Shown here: positions 1-7,859 of the stretch, piece by piece
How positions within the stretch are numbered: position 1 is the stretch's first letter
Layout of the letters: each line of letters starts with the position of its first letter
Assembly: GCA_045589215.1 (NCBI GenBank)
Contig: JAZNOQ010000071.1
Location: forward strand, 1 to 16,626
DNA: 16,626 nucleotides
From: JAZNOQ01 sp045589215
Lineage (GTDB): Bacteria; Bacillota; Clostridia; Oscillospirales; CAG-272
Direction: 5' to 3'
Position numbers and translations under genes: made by a program
Notes under the pieces: model-generated
The model's input: only the letters and a program-made list of their open reading frames with translations
The model's database searches: none
What the model was told of the DNA's origin: nothing

Positions 1-182
1 AGCACGTAGCCGTCGCCGCCGTTGTTGCCGCAGCCGCAAACGATCGCAACGGGCTCACGCCACGAAACGCTCTCACAGATCCCGACACCCGCGCGGTACA
101 TCAGCTCTCTCCCGGGAACACCTCCCGCGATCGTCGCGGCGTCACTTTCCCGCATATTTTTCACCGACACTACTTCTATCAT
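1..182 (-). CDS. nnrE: NAD(P)H-hydrate epimerase, N-terminal part (partial)
   Basis: The 3' end lies beyond the window; only the first 60 codons are visible. The reading starts MIEVVSVKNMRESDAATIAG and reaches CGCGNNGGDGYV, the glycine/asparagine-rich nucleotide-binding motif of the YjeF N-terminal domain. Family knowledge: this domain epimerises damaged R-NAD(P)HX to the S form, usually next to or fused to the ADP-dependent dehydratase NnrD; whether it is fused here cannot be seen. The ATG at 182 has an AAGGAG site (190-195 on the reverse strand) 7 nt upstream. It lies 50 nt downstream of yigZ on the same strand, so cotranscription is likely. That gap also holds a reverse-strand TATAAT (211-216) without a good -35, so a weak promoter of its own is possible. 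Confidence 0.88.
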   Translation of the reverse strand, partial: MIEVVSVKNMRESDAATIAGGVPGRELMYRAGVGICESVSWREPVAIVCGCGNNGGDGYV

Positions 183-232
183 TTCATTGCTCCTTCAGCG
201 TAGTGCTTTTATTATAACGCGAAACGCGCGCT

Positions 233-865
233 TTATTTTGCATCAAACCGCCGTCCGATCTCCTCGGGGCGGTTCTGCCCGCGGCTCTCTTCGATGACCT
301 TCTCCGAAAAGCGCACCGCCTCGTCAGGCTTCATTGCAAAAAGAAGCGTGACGTTATCCGCAAACACCGTGTCGTCAATGATCGCACCCGTGTTTGCAAG
401 CTGCGCCGAATACCGCTGATATTCACTGTAAGTCGACACGAGCCGCATCTCGACGTACTCCTCGTACGTCACGATCTCGGCAGAGTCAAGCGCGATCGAC
501 GCCGCGTGCGCGTACGCGCGGGTAAGTCCGCCCGCGCCAAGCAGGATGCCGCCGAAGTATCTCGTCACAACAACACAAACGTCCTCCGCGCCCGATTTAC
601 GGATCGTCTCAAGGATCGGCATTCCCGCAGTTCCCTGCGGCTCGCCGTCATCCGAATACCGCGCAGTCATCCCGCCCGCGAGAAGATACGCCGAGCAATT
701 ATGCCGTGCATCGGGGTGCTTTTTCTTGATCGACTTGATAAAATCCGCCGCCTCGTCCGCCGTTGTCACGCGCTTTGCATACCCGATGAAGGTCGAGCGT
801 TTTTCCTCGAACTCGGCTTCTCCGTCATGCTTTACCGTGGTGTAGCGCTTCGTCTCCTCGCTCAT
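233..865 (-). CDS. yigZ: YigZ/IMPACT family protein (UPF0029)
   Basis: A 210-residue protein of the YigZ/IMPACT family. Visible family motifs are PDARHNCSAY (51-60), SDDGEPQGTAGMP (71-83) and RYFGGILLGAGGLTRAY (102-118), followed by the smaller C-terminal domain. Length is normal for bacterial YigZ. The biochemical role is not settled; eukaryotic IMPACT regulates GCN2, and bacterial members are thought to bind RNA or ribosome-associated factors. Start choice: a GTG at 874 is possible but has only 1 nt to the AAGGAGG at 876-882. The ATG at 865 has a 10-nt spacing and overlaps the hflX stop as ATGA, a classic translational coupling arrangement, so I chose it. It is downstream of hflX, which links it to ribosome-related genes. 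Confidence 0.93.
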   Translation of the reverse strand: MSEETKRYTTVKHDGEAEFEEKRSTFIGYAKRVTTADEAADFIKSIKKKHPDARHNCSAYLLAGGMTARYSDDGEPQGTAGMPILETIRKSGAEDVCVVVTRYFGGILLGAGGLTRAYAHAASIALDSAEIVTYEEYVEMRLVSTYSEYQRYSAQLANTGAIIDDTVFADNVTLLFAMKPDEAVRFSEKVIEESRGQNRPEEIGRRFDAK

Positions 866-2199
866 TCCTCCCACGCCTCCTTTTTCTCGGGCAGATCGTC
901 AACGGCATACCGCTTCATCTGTCCGCGCGCCTTAGCGTCCGCCATCGCGACGACCGTGATCGCCTCCGCGCCGTAATCGACCGTTTCGACCGATGCGATC
1001 GCGTAGAGCTTACTGACCGCGCCCGCATCGCTGTTCGGAATGCGATAGGTCACGCGCCTCTTGTCCGACTGCGCGATCTCCTCGATCGCCGCGACGAGCT
1101 GATCGACCCCCTGTCCCGTTTTTGCGGACAGATAGACCGTTCGGCTGTCGTCGCCACTCTTTACCGCACGGTGTACAAGCACCCCGCGGTCGCATTTATT
1201 GAACGCATAGATCGTCGGCTTATCCGATGCGCCGAGATCCCGAAGCAGCTCCTCGGTGACCGAAAGCTGTGCCTCTGCCTCGGGGTCGGATGCGTCGACA
1301 AGAATGAGAAGCACGTCGGCGTAGACCGCCTCGTCGAGCGTTGAACGAAACGCCTTGACAAGATGGTGCGGCAGCTTACGGATAAATCCGACGGTATCGG
1401 TGAGAAGGATCTCTTCACCCGAGGGAAGCTTATACTTTCGCGTTGTCGGATCGAGCGTCGCAAAAAGCTTATCCTGTGCGAGGATGCCCGCGTCGGTGAG
1501 ATAATTCAGAAGGGTGGATTTTCCTGCGTTGGTATAGCCGACGATCGCGACCTTCAGGTATCCGCTTCGGTCACGCGCCGCGCGCATCGTTTTGCGGTTC
1601 TTCTCCATCGCGCGCAGCTCCTCTTCAAGTGCGTAGATGCGTCTTTGCATATGACGGCGATCGGATTCGAGCTTTGACTCACCCGGGCCTCTCGTACCGA
1701 TACCGCCGCCGAGTCGCGACATTTCAGCTCCGTGTCCCGAAAGACGCGGTGCGGTATATTTCAGCTGTGCAAGCTCGACCTGAAGCTTCCCCTCCCCCGT
1801 GACGGCGTGGAGTGCAAAGATATCGAGGATCAGCATCGATCGGTCGATGACGCGAACGGGCATCTGCTCGCTCGAAACGGCATCCTCAAGATTACGGATC
1901 TGAGCAGGTGACAGATCGGTATCAAACACAACGAGCGAGATCTCGTTCATATGGCAAAGCGCGGCAAGCTCCGCAACCTTTCCGCTTCCGAGCAAAAATC
2001 TCGGATCGGGCGTCGCTTTGTTCTGCACGAGGCGGAAGATCACCTCCGCACCTGCGGTATCGAGCAGACGGGCAAGCTCGTCGAGACTCTTCTCGACCTC
2101 CGCTTCCTCCGCATCGTATCCGCTGATGCCGACCGTCGCCGCGCGAACGAGCGCGTCATCGTCTGTTTCTCTGTTCGCCGTAAAGATTCTATTTTCCAT
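862..2199 (-). CDS. hflX: Ribosome-associated GTPase HflX
   Basis: A 445-residue GTPase of the HflX family. The N-terminal HflX domain (about 20-150) is followed by a glycine-rich linker, LGGGIGTRGPGESK (163-176), and a coiled segment (about 178-210). The G domain has G1 GYTNAGKS (221-228), G3 DTVGF (268-272), G4 NKCD (334-337) and G5 SAKTG (358-362). Family knowledge: HflX binds the 50S subunit and splits stalled or hibernating 70S ribosomes after heat or antibiotic stress, with GTP hydrolysis. All nucleotide-binding motifs are intact, so it should be functional. The ATG at 2199 has an AAGGAGA site about 10 nt upstream. It is the first gene of a minus-strand cluster with yigZ (4-nt overlap) and nnrE. 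No strong promoter is obvious directly upstream. Confidence 0.97.
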   Translation of the reverse strand: MENRIFTANRETDDDALVRAATVGISGYDAEEAEVEKSLDELARLLDTAGAEVIFRLVQNKATPDPRFLLGSGKVAELAALCHMNEISLVVFDTDLSPAQIRNLEDAVSSEQMPVRVIDRSMLILDIFALHAVTGEGKLQVELAQLKYTAPRLSGHGAEMSRLGGGIGTRGPGESKLESDRRHMQRRIYALEEELRAMEKNRKTMRAARDRSGYLKVAIVGYTNAGKSTLLNYLTDAGILAQDKLFATLDPTTRKYKLPSGEEILLTDTVGFIRKLPHHLVKAFRSTLDEAVYADVLLILVDASDPEAEAQLSVTEELLRDLGASDKPTIYAFNKCDRGVLVHRAVKSGDDSRTVYLSAKTGQGVDQLVAAIEEIAQSDKRRVTYRIPNSDAGAVSKLYAIASVETVDYGAEAITVVAMADAKARGQMKRYAVDDLPEKKEAWEE

Positions 2200-2249
2200 A
2201 TACCGTGATCTCCTTCTCTCTGTTTCGTCTTATTATTCCCAAATATCAA

Positions 2250-2305
2250 AAAGACAAGCGGTCTTCCTCGCCGTGCTTTCGCAACGATACAAGAAAAACC
2301 GCTCG
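2250..2305 (-). terminator. Candidate terminator after rpmE
   Basis: On the minus strand a stem AGCGGT (2303-2298) pairs with ACCGCT (2262-2257). A small internal hairpin with a GAAA loop lies between them, and TGTCTTTTTG follows. It lies between the rpmE stop and hflX, where transcript ends are expected. The stem is short with a long loop, so this is only moderately convincing; read-through into hflX is possible because no other clear hflX promoter is seen. Confidence 0.35.
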
Positions 2306-2344
2306 CCTTTATGAGAGCTGCTACTCCCACCTTTTCAAGAAAGA

Positions 2345-2554
2345 TTACTTCTGGAGATTCGCAAGTCTCTTCTTGAACTTGTCAACACGTCCGCCTACGT
2401 CGACAAACTTCTGCTTGCCGGTGTAGAAGGGATGACACTTGGAGCAGATTTCAACTTTGATTTCGCCGCACTTCGTCGACTTGGTGACGACAGTTTCGCC
2501 GCATGCGCAACGAATTACGGTTTCCTCGTACTGCGGATGGAGTCCTTCCTTCAT
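2345..2554 (-). CDS. rpmE: 50S ribosomal protein L31, zinc-binding type
   Basis: A 69-residue protein, MKEGLHPQYEE at the N-terminus, with the L31 zinc ligands C16, C18, C37 and C40 (CxC and CxxCH) and the conserved HPFYTGKQKFVD stretch. This is the zinc-containing (C+) form that Zur-regulated paralogues replace under zinc starvation in some Firmicutes. The ATG at 2554 was chosen because it gives the universal L31 start; upstream in-frame ATGs would add an unrelated tail, and the one at 2566 touches the ribosome binding site. AAAGGA lies about 12 nt upstream of the chosen start. It is a single-gene unit with its own promoter (2646-2674) and a leader of about 85 nt, long enough for autogenous control, though no such structure was identified. 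Confidence 0.97.
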   Translation of the reverse strand: MKEGLHPQYEETVIRCACGETVVTKSTKCGEIKVEICSKCHPFYTGKQKFVDVGGRVDKFKKRLANLQK

Positions 2555-2645
2555 TTCTATGACCATTCCTTTCTCGGTTACATCGGTGTTTCGTGGCGTT
2601 GTACACAAAACGAGCACCTTCTACGGATATTTTCACGCAGAGGTT

Positions 2646-2674
2646 ATTATATCACAACTTTTCCGAGATTGCAA
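2646..2674 (-). promoter_or_regulatory. Sigma-A promoter of rpmE
   Basis: Minus strand: -35 TTGCAA (2674-2669), 17-bp spacer, -10 TATAAT (2651-2646). It predicts a start near 2639 and a leader of about 85 nt before rpmE. Confidence 0.8.
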
Positions 2675-2683
2675 TACCTTTTT

Positions 2684-2711
2684 GAAAAAAAGTTTAAGAA
2701 AAAAGCTTAAA
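2684..2711 (-). terminator. Candidate terminator after ddh
   Basis: Minus strand: TTTAAG (2711-2706) and CTTAAA (2698-2693) can pair, followed by C and a run of seven T. It sits 30 nt beyond the ddh stop and just upstream of the rpmE promoter. The stem is A/T-rich and weak. Confidence 0.5.
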
Positions 2712-2740
2712 TTTCTCTTGATATTCCAAAGAAAATCATA

Positions 2741-3730
2741 TTACAGAAGGGTTCTGCGCAGCTCCTCGGGTGCTTTTGCACTCAAAAATGCGGGCGGAAC
2801 GTCGAGAACGGTCTTACAGCCGCACGCTCCTTCCCTGTTCATACGTACAGCAGCGCGTGCATAGGCAAGAAGCACCGACGACGTAAATTCGGGGTTTGAA
2901 TCGAGCTTCAGGCTGTATTCGATCACGTGGTTGTTTTCCCCGGATAGTCCCGTCTTGCCCGTGCGGATGACAAATCCGCCGTGCGGGATTCCGCTGTGGT
3001 CGCGCCGCAGCTCCTCCTCGGAAATGAAATGCACCGTTGTGTCGTAGGGCTCAAAATAGTTCGGCATCGTCTTGATCTCTCGCTCGATGCGAGCGAGATC
3101 CGCACCCTCCTCGGCAACGACAAAGCATTCGCGCGTATGCTTTTCGCGCGCGGAAAGCTCGGGATTTAAGCCGCTCCGCACCGCCTCAAGCGCCGCTTCC
3201 ACGGGGATCGTGTACTGCTTTGCATCCTTCACGCCGTCAATGCGGCGAATGGCATCCGAATGCCCCTGACTGACGCCCTTCCCCCAGAAGGTGTAATCCT
3301 TCCCGTCGGGGAGGATCGCACCGGCATAAAGACGGTTCAGAGAGAACATTCCGGGGTCCCATCCGACCGAAATGACCGCCACCTTGCCCGCATTTCTGGC
3401 AGAAGCATCGACCGCCTCAAAATGCTCGGGGATCTTCGCGTGATTATCAAAGCTATCGATCACGTTAAAATGCTGTGCAAGCAGAGGAGTCTGCTCAGGC
3501 AGATCGGTCGCGCTGCCGCCGCAGAGGATCATCACGTCGATCTTATCTCTGTAATCGAAAGCATGATCCGCATGCACGACGGGAACGCCCTCCGTGCGAA
3601 GCGTAACGCTGCAGGGATCGCGGCGCGTAAAGACGGCGACAAGCTCGGTGTCGGCATTCTGCCCGATCGCGCTTTCCACGCCTCTGCCAAGATTGCCGTA
3701 GCCGAAAATACCAATGCGAATGGGTTTCAT
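2741..3730 (-). CDS. ddh: meso-Diaminopimelate D-dehydrogenase
   Basis: A 329-residue NADPH-dependent enzyme that makes meso-2,6-diaminopimelate in one step from tetrahydrodipicolinate and ammonia, supplying both lysine and peptidoglycan synthesis. The Rossmann fold opens with IRIGIFGYGNLGRG (4-17). Family signatures SVGWDPGMFS (121-130) and WGKGVSQGHSDAIRR (149-163) are present, and the length matches the usual ~326 residues. The ATG at 3730 has a GAGGT site 8 nt upstream. A consensus promoter (3798-3826) lies about 70 nt upstream, and the gene appears monocistronic. Presence of Ddh suggests a DAP-type cell wall and a one-step bypass of the succinylase or acetylase branch. Confidence 0.97.
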   Translation of the reverse strand: MKPIRIGIFGYGNLGRGVESAIGQNADTELVAVFTRRDPCSVTLRTEGVPVVHADHAFDYRDKIDVMILCGGSATDLPEQTPLLAQHFNVIDSFDNHAKIPEHFEAVDASARNAGKVAVISVGWDPGMFSLNRLYAGAILPDGKDYTFWGKGVSQGHSDAIRRIDGVKDAKQYTIPVEAALEAVRSGLNPELSAREKHTRECFVVAEEGADLARIEREIKTMPNYFEPYDTTVHFISEEELRRDHSGIPHGGFVIRTGKTGLSGENNHVIEYSLKLDSNPEFTSSVLLAYARAAVRMNREGACGCKTVLDVPPAFLSAKAPEELRRTLL

Positions 3731-3797
3731 TTGTTTTTACCTCGTTCTGTGAGAATCACCGAGGGGGCACAAAGCTCCGTCCTCGGGGTACGCGGAT

Positions 3798-3826
3798 ATT
3801 ATAACACGGGGATCGCGAAAATTCAA
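3798..3826 (-). promoter_or_regulatory. Sigma-A promoter of ddh
   Basis: Minus strand: -35 TTGAAT (3826-3821), 17-bp spacer, -10 TATAAT (3803-3798), about 70 nt before the ddh ATG. Confidence 0.82.
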
Positions 3827-3836
3827 CCGTCCGACG

Positions 3837-3868
3837 CGAAAAAATTTTCATCAGAGACGATTTTTTCG
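3837..3868. terminator. Candidate terminator (A/T-rich inverted repeat) after the epimerase gene
   Basis: A perfect 9-bp inverted repeat: CGAAAAAAT (3837-3845) and ATTTTTTCG (3860-3868), with a 14-nt loop. It lies just beyond the end of the GalM-like gene and upstream of the ddh promoter. The U-rich arm could serve as terminator, but the stem has only two G/C pairs, so support is limited. Confidence 0.35.
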
Positions 3869-3898
3869 AAGCGAACCGATCAAAGCTGAAATTCCCTC

Positions 3899-4837
3899 TT
3901 ACCCTCTCTTATCCCCTTCCGCGAGGCTGATGTGAGAGCGGAACACCCTCGCCTCGTTCGGCAGAAGATATCCAAATCCCGCCTCGTCGCGCGAGAACGG
4001 CGAATTCGGGCTGTTCGCAAGGCTGGTCTGCGGCTCCATGCAGATGAATTCATCCGCATTCGCGTTATAGATCAGACGGAACGGGAGCTTCTCATCGTTT
4101 TCATACACGACCGAAAGATCTCTTCCCGCATCATACAGCACCATGCGGTAGGGGGATGCCGCGCGGTAATGCTTACTCGTGGGCTGACCGAAGGGACAGA
4201 AGGTTCCCGCGGCGAGTGCCTTTCCCACCTCGTCAAATGCGGGTTTGTTGCCGGTCGGCAAATAGTTCTCCATATTGCGCTCGAACTCCTCCGAAAGGTC
4301 GGCATAGACGCGAATATCCTCCCGTCGGCTCGTTTCGGTGAACGCGGCGCGGAAGGTCGTGTGGAAGCCCATCAGAAGCGGCATATTGCTTTCCGAGCGG
4401 TTCGTGACCTCCAAGGCCTGATCAAAGCCGTCCTCAGAAAGGCGGTACGTCAGCGTCACGTCAAAGGCATGAGGAAAACATCCGTACGGCTTCTCCTCGG
4501 TCGCGCGGTATCTTGCAACGAGATGTGACGCGGAGCGTTCAATACATTCAAATGCCTCGGCGTGAAGCATTCCGTGCAGGTGACAGCCCGTACTCGGCTC
4601 ATTGACGGGAAAAACGTATTCTCTTCCCTCAAACATAAATCTCGCGCCCGAAACGCGGTTCACGGGAAAAAGGATCGGCATTCCGTATAGAAAGGGATTG
4701 TCCACGCCCTTCTCATAATCGGGCTCGCGTAAGATCGTGGCACCGTAACGCTCGTTGCGAAGTGAAATACAGTTTGCCCCGCGGGTGAGATTGATAGCGG
4801 CGGAATAATCTCCGCACCGAAGCGATATGATATCCAT
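3899..4837 (-). CDS. Aldose 1-epimerase family protein (GalM-like)
   Basis: A 312-residue GalM-superfamily protein. Mutarotases interconvert alpha and beta anomers of aldoses using a His/Glu pair. Candidate residues here are H88 in CHLHGMLH (85-92), H159 in GFHTTF and the glutamate base E268 in CMEPQTSLANSPN (266-278). The FPVNRV stretch (58-63) replaces the usual PWPNRI. It is nearer the shorter GalM-like or YeaD/LacX-like branches than true GalM, so the substrate is unknown. The ATG at 4837 was chosen over an upstream in-frame ATG at 4975 because GGAGG lies 5 nt upstream, a promoter lies at 4869-4897, and the upstream reading would cross that promoter. It stands alone, with no sugar-catabolism genes nearby. 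Confidence 0.9.
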   Translation of the reverse strand: MDIISLRCGDYSAAINLTRGANCISLRNERYGATILREPDYEKGVDNPFLYGMPILFPVNRVSGARFMFEGREYVFPVNEPSTGCHLHGMLHAEAFECIERSASHLVARYRATEEKPYGCFPHAFDVTLTYRLSEDGFDQALEVTNRSESNMPLLMGFHTTFRAAFTETSRREDIRVYADLSEEFERNMENYLPTGNKPAFDEVGKALAAGTFCPFGQPTSKHYRAASPYRMVLYDAGRDLSVVYENDEKLPFRLIYNANADEFICMEPQTSLANSPNSPFSRDEAGFGYLLPNEARVFRSHISLAEGDKRG

Positions 4838-4868
4838 CGTTGCCTCCGAAGATCTTATTTTCTTCATT

Positions 4869-4897
4869 ATTGTAGCACACAAACGCCAAGAAAGCAA
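4869..4897 (-). promoter_or_regulatory. Promoter of the GalM-like gene
   Basis: Minus strand: -35 TTGCTT (4897-4892), 17-bp spacer, -10 TACAAT (4874-4869). The predicted leader is about 25 nt, which fixes the ATG at 4837 as the start. Confidence 0.75.
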
Positions 4898-4968
4898 GTA
4901 GATACCGTGCAAAATTCTGCGTAAAGCCTTCCATTTCTTCGAGCCTTTCGTTTTTTTGGCAATATGAA

Positions 4969-4997
4969 TTGACAATTTCAGCTAAAGGTTGTATAAT
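4969..4997 (+). promoter_or_regulatory. Consensus sigma-A promoter of the xpt operon
   Basis: TTGACA (4969-4974), exactly 17 bp, TATAAT (4992-4997): a perfect match to consensus. The leader before xpt is only about 40 nt, too short for a purine riboswitch aptamer. Confidence 0.92.
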
Positions 4998-5043
4998 AAA
5001 TTTAAATTATCCTTTTCAGTTTATCACATCGGAGGAACCGCAC

Positions 5044-5628
5044 ATGAATTTTTTGGAAGAACGCATCGTTCGGGACGGCATCGTAAAGGAAGGAAACGTT
5101 CTGAAGGTCGACAGCTTTTTGAATCATCAGATGGACGTCGCACTTCTTGACCAGATGGGCGAGGAATTCTGCAGACGCTTTGCGGACTGCAGGATCACGA
5201 AGGTACTGACGATCGAGGCATCGGGCATCGCGATCGCCTGCTCGGTCGCGCGCTGTCTCGGTGTCCCCGTCCTGTTCGCGAAGAAATCGAAGAGTGTCAA
5301 TCTCGACGGCGAAATGTACACCGCCGAGGTCGAATCCTTCACGCATAAATGCAAAAATCAGGTCATCGTCTCGAAGAAATTTCTCCTTCCCGAGGACCGT
5401 GTGCTCATCATCGACGACTTTCTCGCAAACGGCTGTGCGCTTCAGGGTCTGATCTCGATCACCGAGAGCGCGGGCGCTGTTGTCGAAGGCATCGGAATTG
5501 CCGTTGAAAAGGGTTTCCAGATCGGCGGCCGCGTCATCCGCAACCTCGGCTACCGTCTCGAATCGCTCGCGATCGTCGAGTCGATGGATGCAGCAAGCGG
5601 AACGGTCACCTTCCGCGCTCAGGATTGA
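5044..5628 (+). CDS. xpt: Xanthine phosphoribosyltransferase
   Basis: A 194-residue type I phosphoribosyltransferase converting xanthine and PRPP to XMP in purine salvage. The PRPP-binding loop VLIIDDFLANGCAL is at 120-133, and the N-terminal MNFLEERIVRDGIVKEGNVLKVD stretch is the typical Xpt opening. Length matches the family (~190). The ATG at 5044 has GGAGG 8 nt upstream and follows a perfect promoter. It is the first gene of a likely six-gene plus-strand unit. In Bacilli and many Clostridia xpt is preceded by a guanine riboswitch and paired with pbuX; here both are absent, so regulation appears different. Confidence 0.96.
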   Translation: MNFLEERIVRDGIVKEGNVLKVDSFLNHQMDVALLDQMGEEFCRRFADCRITKVLTIEASGIAIACSVARCLGVPVLFAKKSKSVNLDGEMYTAEVESFTHKCKNQVIVSKKFLLPEDRVLIIDDFLANGCALQGLISITESAGAVVEGIGIAVEKGFQIGGRVIRNLGYRLESLAIVESMDAASGTVTFRAQD

Positions 5629-5654
5629 TCACTGTCGGTGAAAACGATACGTAT

Positions 5655-6098
5655 ATGCTAACAAACGCAACGAACAAGTACAGAATTGAGCATTACGCAA
5701 CGCTTCCCGATATGGCGCGGGAGATCCGCGTCGAGGTGTTCGTCGACGAGCAGGGCTTCCTCGAGGAATTTGACACGACCGACGGCATTTCAACACACTT
5801 TCTCGTCTTTGACGGAGAGCGCGCCGTGGCGACCTGCCGCGTCTTTCAAGCCGAAAGCGCAGGCTCGTACACCCTCGGAAGACTTGCAGTGCGGAAGGAA
5901 TACCGCGGGAAAGGGCTCGGCGCTTCCCTACTCTCTGCTGCAGAAGAATACGCGCGAGAGGTCGGCGGCACACAGCTCGCTCTGCACGCACAATGTGCCG
6001 CACGTAGCTTTTACGAAAAATGCGGCTTCTCTGCATACGGCGAGATCGAATACGAGCAGGACTGTCCGCACACCTGGATGAAAAAGCCCCTTCTCTAA
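5655..6098 (+). CDS. GNAT family N-acetyltransferase
   Basis: A 147-residue GNAT protein. The acetyl-CoA-binding motif A is LAVRKEYRGKGLGASLL, with the RGKGLG pyrophosphate loop at 84-89. The IRVEVFVDEQGF N-terminal segment and the C-terminal ALHAQ...FYEKCGF...CPHTWMKK pattern resemble the ElaA-like subgroup. The substrate is unknown. I chose the ATG at 5655 over a TTG at 5625 that overlaps the xpt stop, because the GNAT fold begins after it; neither has a strong ribosome binding site, so translation may be coupled to xpt. It lies 26 nt downstream of xpt. Confidence 0.9.
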   Translation: MLTNATNKYRIEHYATLPDMAREIRVEVFVDEQGFLEEFDTTDGISTHFLVFDGERAVATCRVFQAESAGSYTLGRLAVRKEYRGKGLGASLLSAAEEYAREVGGTQLALHAQCAARSFYEKCGFSAYGEIEYEQDCPHTWMKKPLL

Positions 6099-6125
6099 CC
6101 CATATCATACGAAAGGATCCCCTCT

Positions 6126-6656
6126 ATGAACTTTACAGAGATCGCAGAAAACCGTCAATCCTGCCGCAGCTATGACAGCGGAAAAGCCGTCGAGCGTAAG
6201 AAGCTGGACGCGATCCTCGCGTCAGCACGCCTCGCGCCGTCAGCCTGCAACGATCAGCCCTACCGCATCACGGTCTGTTCGGGAGACTCCGCGCGCGAGG
6301 TCGCGAAGGCGGTTCAGGGTATGGGGATGAACAAGTTCGCGTCAGACGTTCCGATCTTTCTTGTGCTTTCGGAGCAGCCCTACGTCAAAACCGCCGCGCT
6401 CGGTGCAAAATTCAAGGGTATCGACTACCGATCGATCGACATCGGCATCCTCTCGGCGTATATCACCGCAGAGGCGACCGCACAAGGGCTCGGCACCTGC
6501 ATTCTCGGTTGGCTCGACGATAAACGGATCCGCGAGATCTGCTCGCTCGATGCCCCCGTCCGCCTCGTGATCGCGCTCGGCTACCCGAAGGACGGCGACA
6601 AGCTCCGCGAAAAGAAGCGAAAGGATATGGCGGAGCTCGTCAGCGAGATCCCGTAA
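6126..6656 (+). CDS. Nitroreductase family protein
   Basis: A 176-residue FMN-dependent nitroreductase-family protein. Recognisable parts are the N-terminal ENRQSCRSYDS (8-18), with the arginines that contact FMN phosphate, and APSACNDQPYR (37-47). GLGTCILGWLDD and the LVIALGYPKDG stretch that closes the flavin site follow near the C-terminus. Such proteins reduce nitro compounds, quinones or other electrophiles with NAD(P)H; the real substrate cannot be told. It is on the short side, as in many Clostridia single-domain members. AAAGGA is 8 nt upstream of the ATG. It lies 27 nt after the acetyltransferase gene and 25 nt before the phosphatase gene, in the same operon. Confidence 0.93.
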   Translation: MNFTEIAENRQSCRSYDSGKAVERKKLDAILASARLAPSACNDQPYRITVCSGDSAREVAKAVQGMGMNKFASDVPIFLVLSEQPYVKTAALGAKFKGIDYRSIDIGILSAYITAEATAQGLGTCILGWLDDKRIREICSLDAPVRLVIALGYPKDGDKLREKKRKDMAELVSEIP

Positions 6657-6681
6657 TACACGAACCGAAGAGGAAACCCGA

Positions 6682-7161
6682 ATGACCCGAATTATGTTTG
6701 TCTGCCACGGCAACATCTGCCGCAGTCCGATGGCGGAATTTATCTACAAAAAAATAGCGGACGAGGCAGGACTGTCAGACTCGTTCGTGATCCGTTCATC
6801 CGCAACGAGCGACGAGGAAATATGGAACGGGGTCGGAAACCCCGTATATCCGCCCGCAAGAGAAGAGCTTGCACGTCACGGGATCTCCTGCGACGGCAAG
6901 ACCGCCGTACAGCTTCGATCGGATGACTACGAAAAGTATGATCTCTTCATCGGTATGGACAGCGCGAACATCCGCAATATGCACCGCATCCTGTCGGGGG
7001 ATCCCAAACAGAAGATCCGAAAGCTGATGGACTATGCGGGAGACGGCGGTGACGTATCCGACCCTTGGTATTCGCGCAGATTCGACATCGCATATGCGGA
7101 TATTTCCGCAGGATGCATAGGGCTGTTCAAGGCTCTCACGGGAAAGGAGATCGCCCTGTGA
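6682..7161 (+). CDS. Low-molecular-weight protein tyrosine phosphatase
   Basis: A 159-residue LMW-PTP. The catalytic P-loop VCHGNICRS has nucleophile C8 and R14 (C-x5-R-S), and the general acid is D127 in DPWY (127-130). All catalytic residues are present. Cytosolic enzymes of this family dephosphorylate phosphotyrosine on proteins, often kinases of exopolysaccharide synthesis, but no such genes are nearby. The ATG at 6682 is preceded by GAAGAGGA at about 7 nt spacing. Its TGA overlaps the GTG start of azlC, suggesting translational coupling. Confidence 0.95.
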   Translation: MTRIMFVCHGNICRSPMAEFIYKKIADEAGLSDSFVIRSSATSDEEIWNGVGNPVYPPAREELARHGISCDGKTAVQLRSDDYEKYDLFIGMDSANIRNMHRILSGDPKQKIRKLMDYAGDGGDVSDPWYSRRFDIAYADISAGCIGLFKALTGKEIAL

Positions 7162-7859
7162 AAAAAGCTCTCAAGCTCGCCTTCGTCAGATCTCTTCCCG
7201 TGATGGCAGGCTATATCGTCCTCGGCTTCGGCTTCGGCATCCTGTCGGAGCAGAACGGATACGGTGTTTGGTGGGCACTCGCGATGAGCGCATTCATTTA
7301 CGCAGGTTCGATGCAGTACGTCACAGTCAGCCTGCTCGCGTCGGGCGCGTCTCTGATCACAGCCGCATTGACCACGCTGATGGTCAATGCGCGTCACCTC
7401 TTCTACGGTATCACGATGATCGAGCCGTACAAGGGAGCGGGAAAATTCAAGCCCTATCTGATCTTCGGACTGACCGACGAGACCTATTCCCTCGTCTGCT
7501 CGGGGAAAGCGCCCGAGGGGGTGAATTTTCATCTCTATTCCTTTTTGGTTTCGCTTTTCAATCAGTCCTATTGGGTGTTGGGAAGCCTGCTCGGTGCGCT
7601 CGTGGGAACGCTCATTCCGATCGACTTTCACGGGATCGATTTCGCGATGACGGCATTGTTTCTCACGGTTTTCGTCGAACAATGGAAGAGTACGAAAAAT
7701 CACATCCCTGCCGTCGTCGGTGTCGTATGCTCGGTCCTTTCCCTCGTGATCTTCGGTAAGGAGCATTTTCTGATCCCCGCGATGATCGCGATCGCTCTTT
7801 TCCTCTCTCTCGGAAGACGTCTGATCGAACGCTTTGACAAGCGGGAGGAGACGAAATGA
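7158..7859 (+). CDS. azlC: AzlC family branched-chain amino acid exporter, large subunit
   Basis: A 233-residue polytopic membrane protein of the AzlC family. Signature segments are SAFIYAGSMQYV (44-55), NARHLFYG (77-84) and GLTDETY (104-110), with hydrophobic helices around 12-30, 36-60, 63-77, 125-150, 155-175, 185-200 and 205-220. With AzlD it forms an exporter for branched-chain amino acids (and the analogue 4-azaleucine in Bacillus subtilis). The GTG at 7158 was chosen because AAAGGAGA lies about 8 nt upstream and it overlaps the preceding stop as GTGA. Earlier in-frame starts would lie inside the phosphatase gene. It overlaps azlD by 4 nt. Confidence 0.95.
   Translation: MKKALKLAFVRSLPVMAGYIVLGFGFGILSEQNGYGVWWALAMSAFIYAGSMQYVTVSLLASGASLITAALTTLMVNARHLFYGITMIEPYKGAGKFKPYLIFGLTDETYSLVCSGKAPEGVNFHLYSFLVSLFNQSYWVLGSLLGALVGTLIPIDFHGIDFAMTALFLTVFVEQWKSTKNHIPAVVGVVCSVLSLVIFGKEHFLIPAMIAIALFLSLGRRLIERFDKREETK

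Noticed and set aside
3260..3889. Plus-strand open frame of 209 codons opposite ddh
   Set aside because: Antisense to a full-length, well conserved ddh and running through its promoter; no protein family features.
5625..5654. TTG start for the GNAT gene overlapping the xpt stop
   Set aside because: It would add ten residues outside the GNAT fold and lacks a spaced ribosome binding site; the ATG at 5655 fits the family better.
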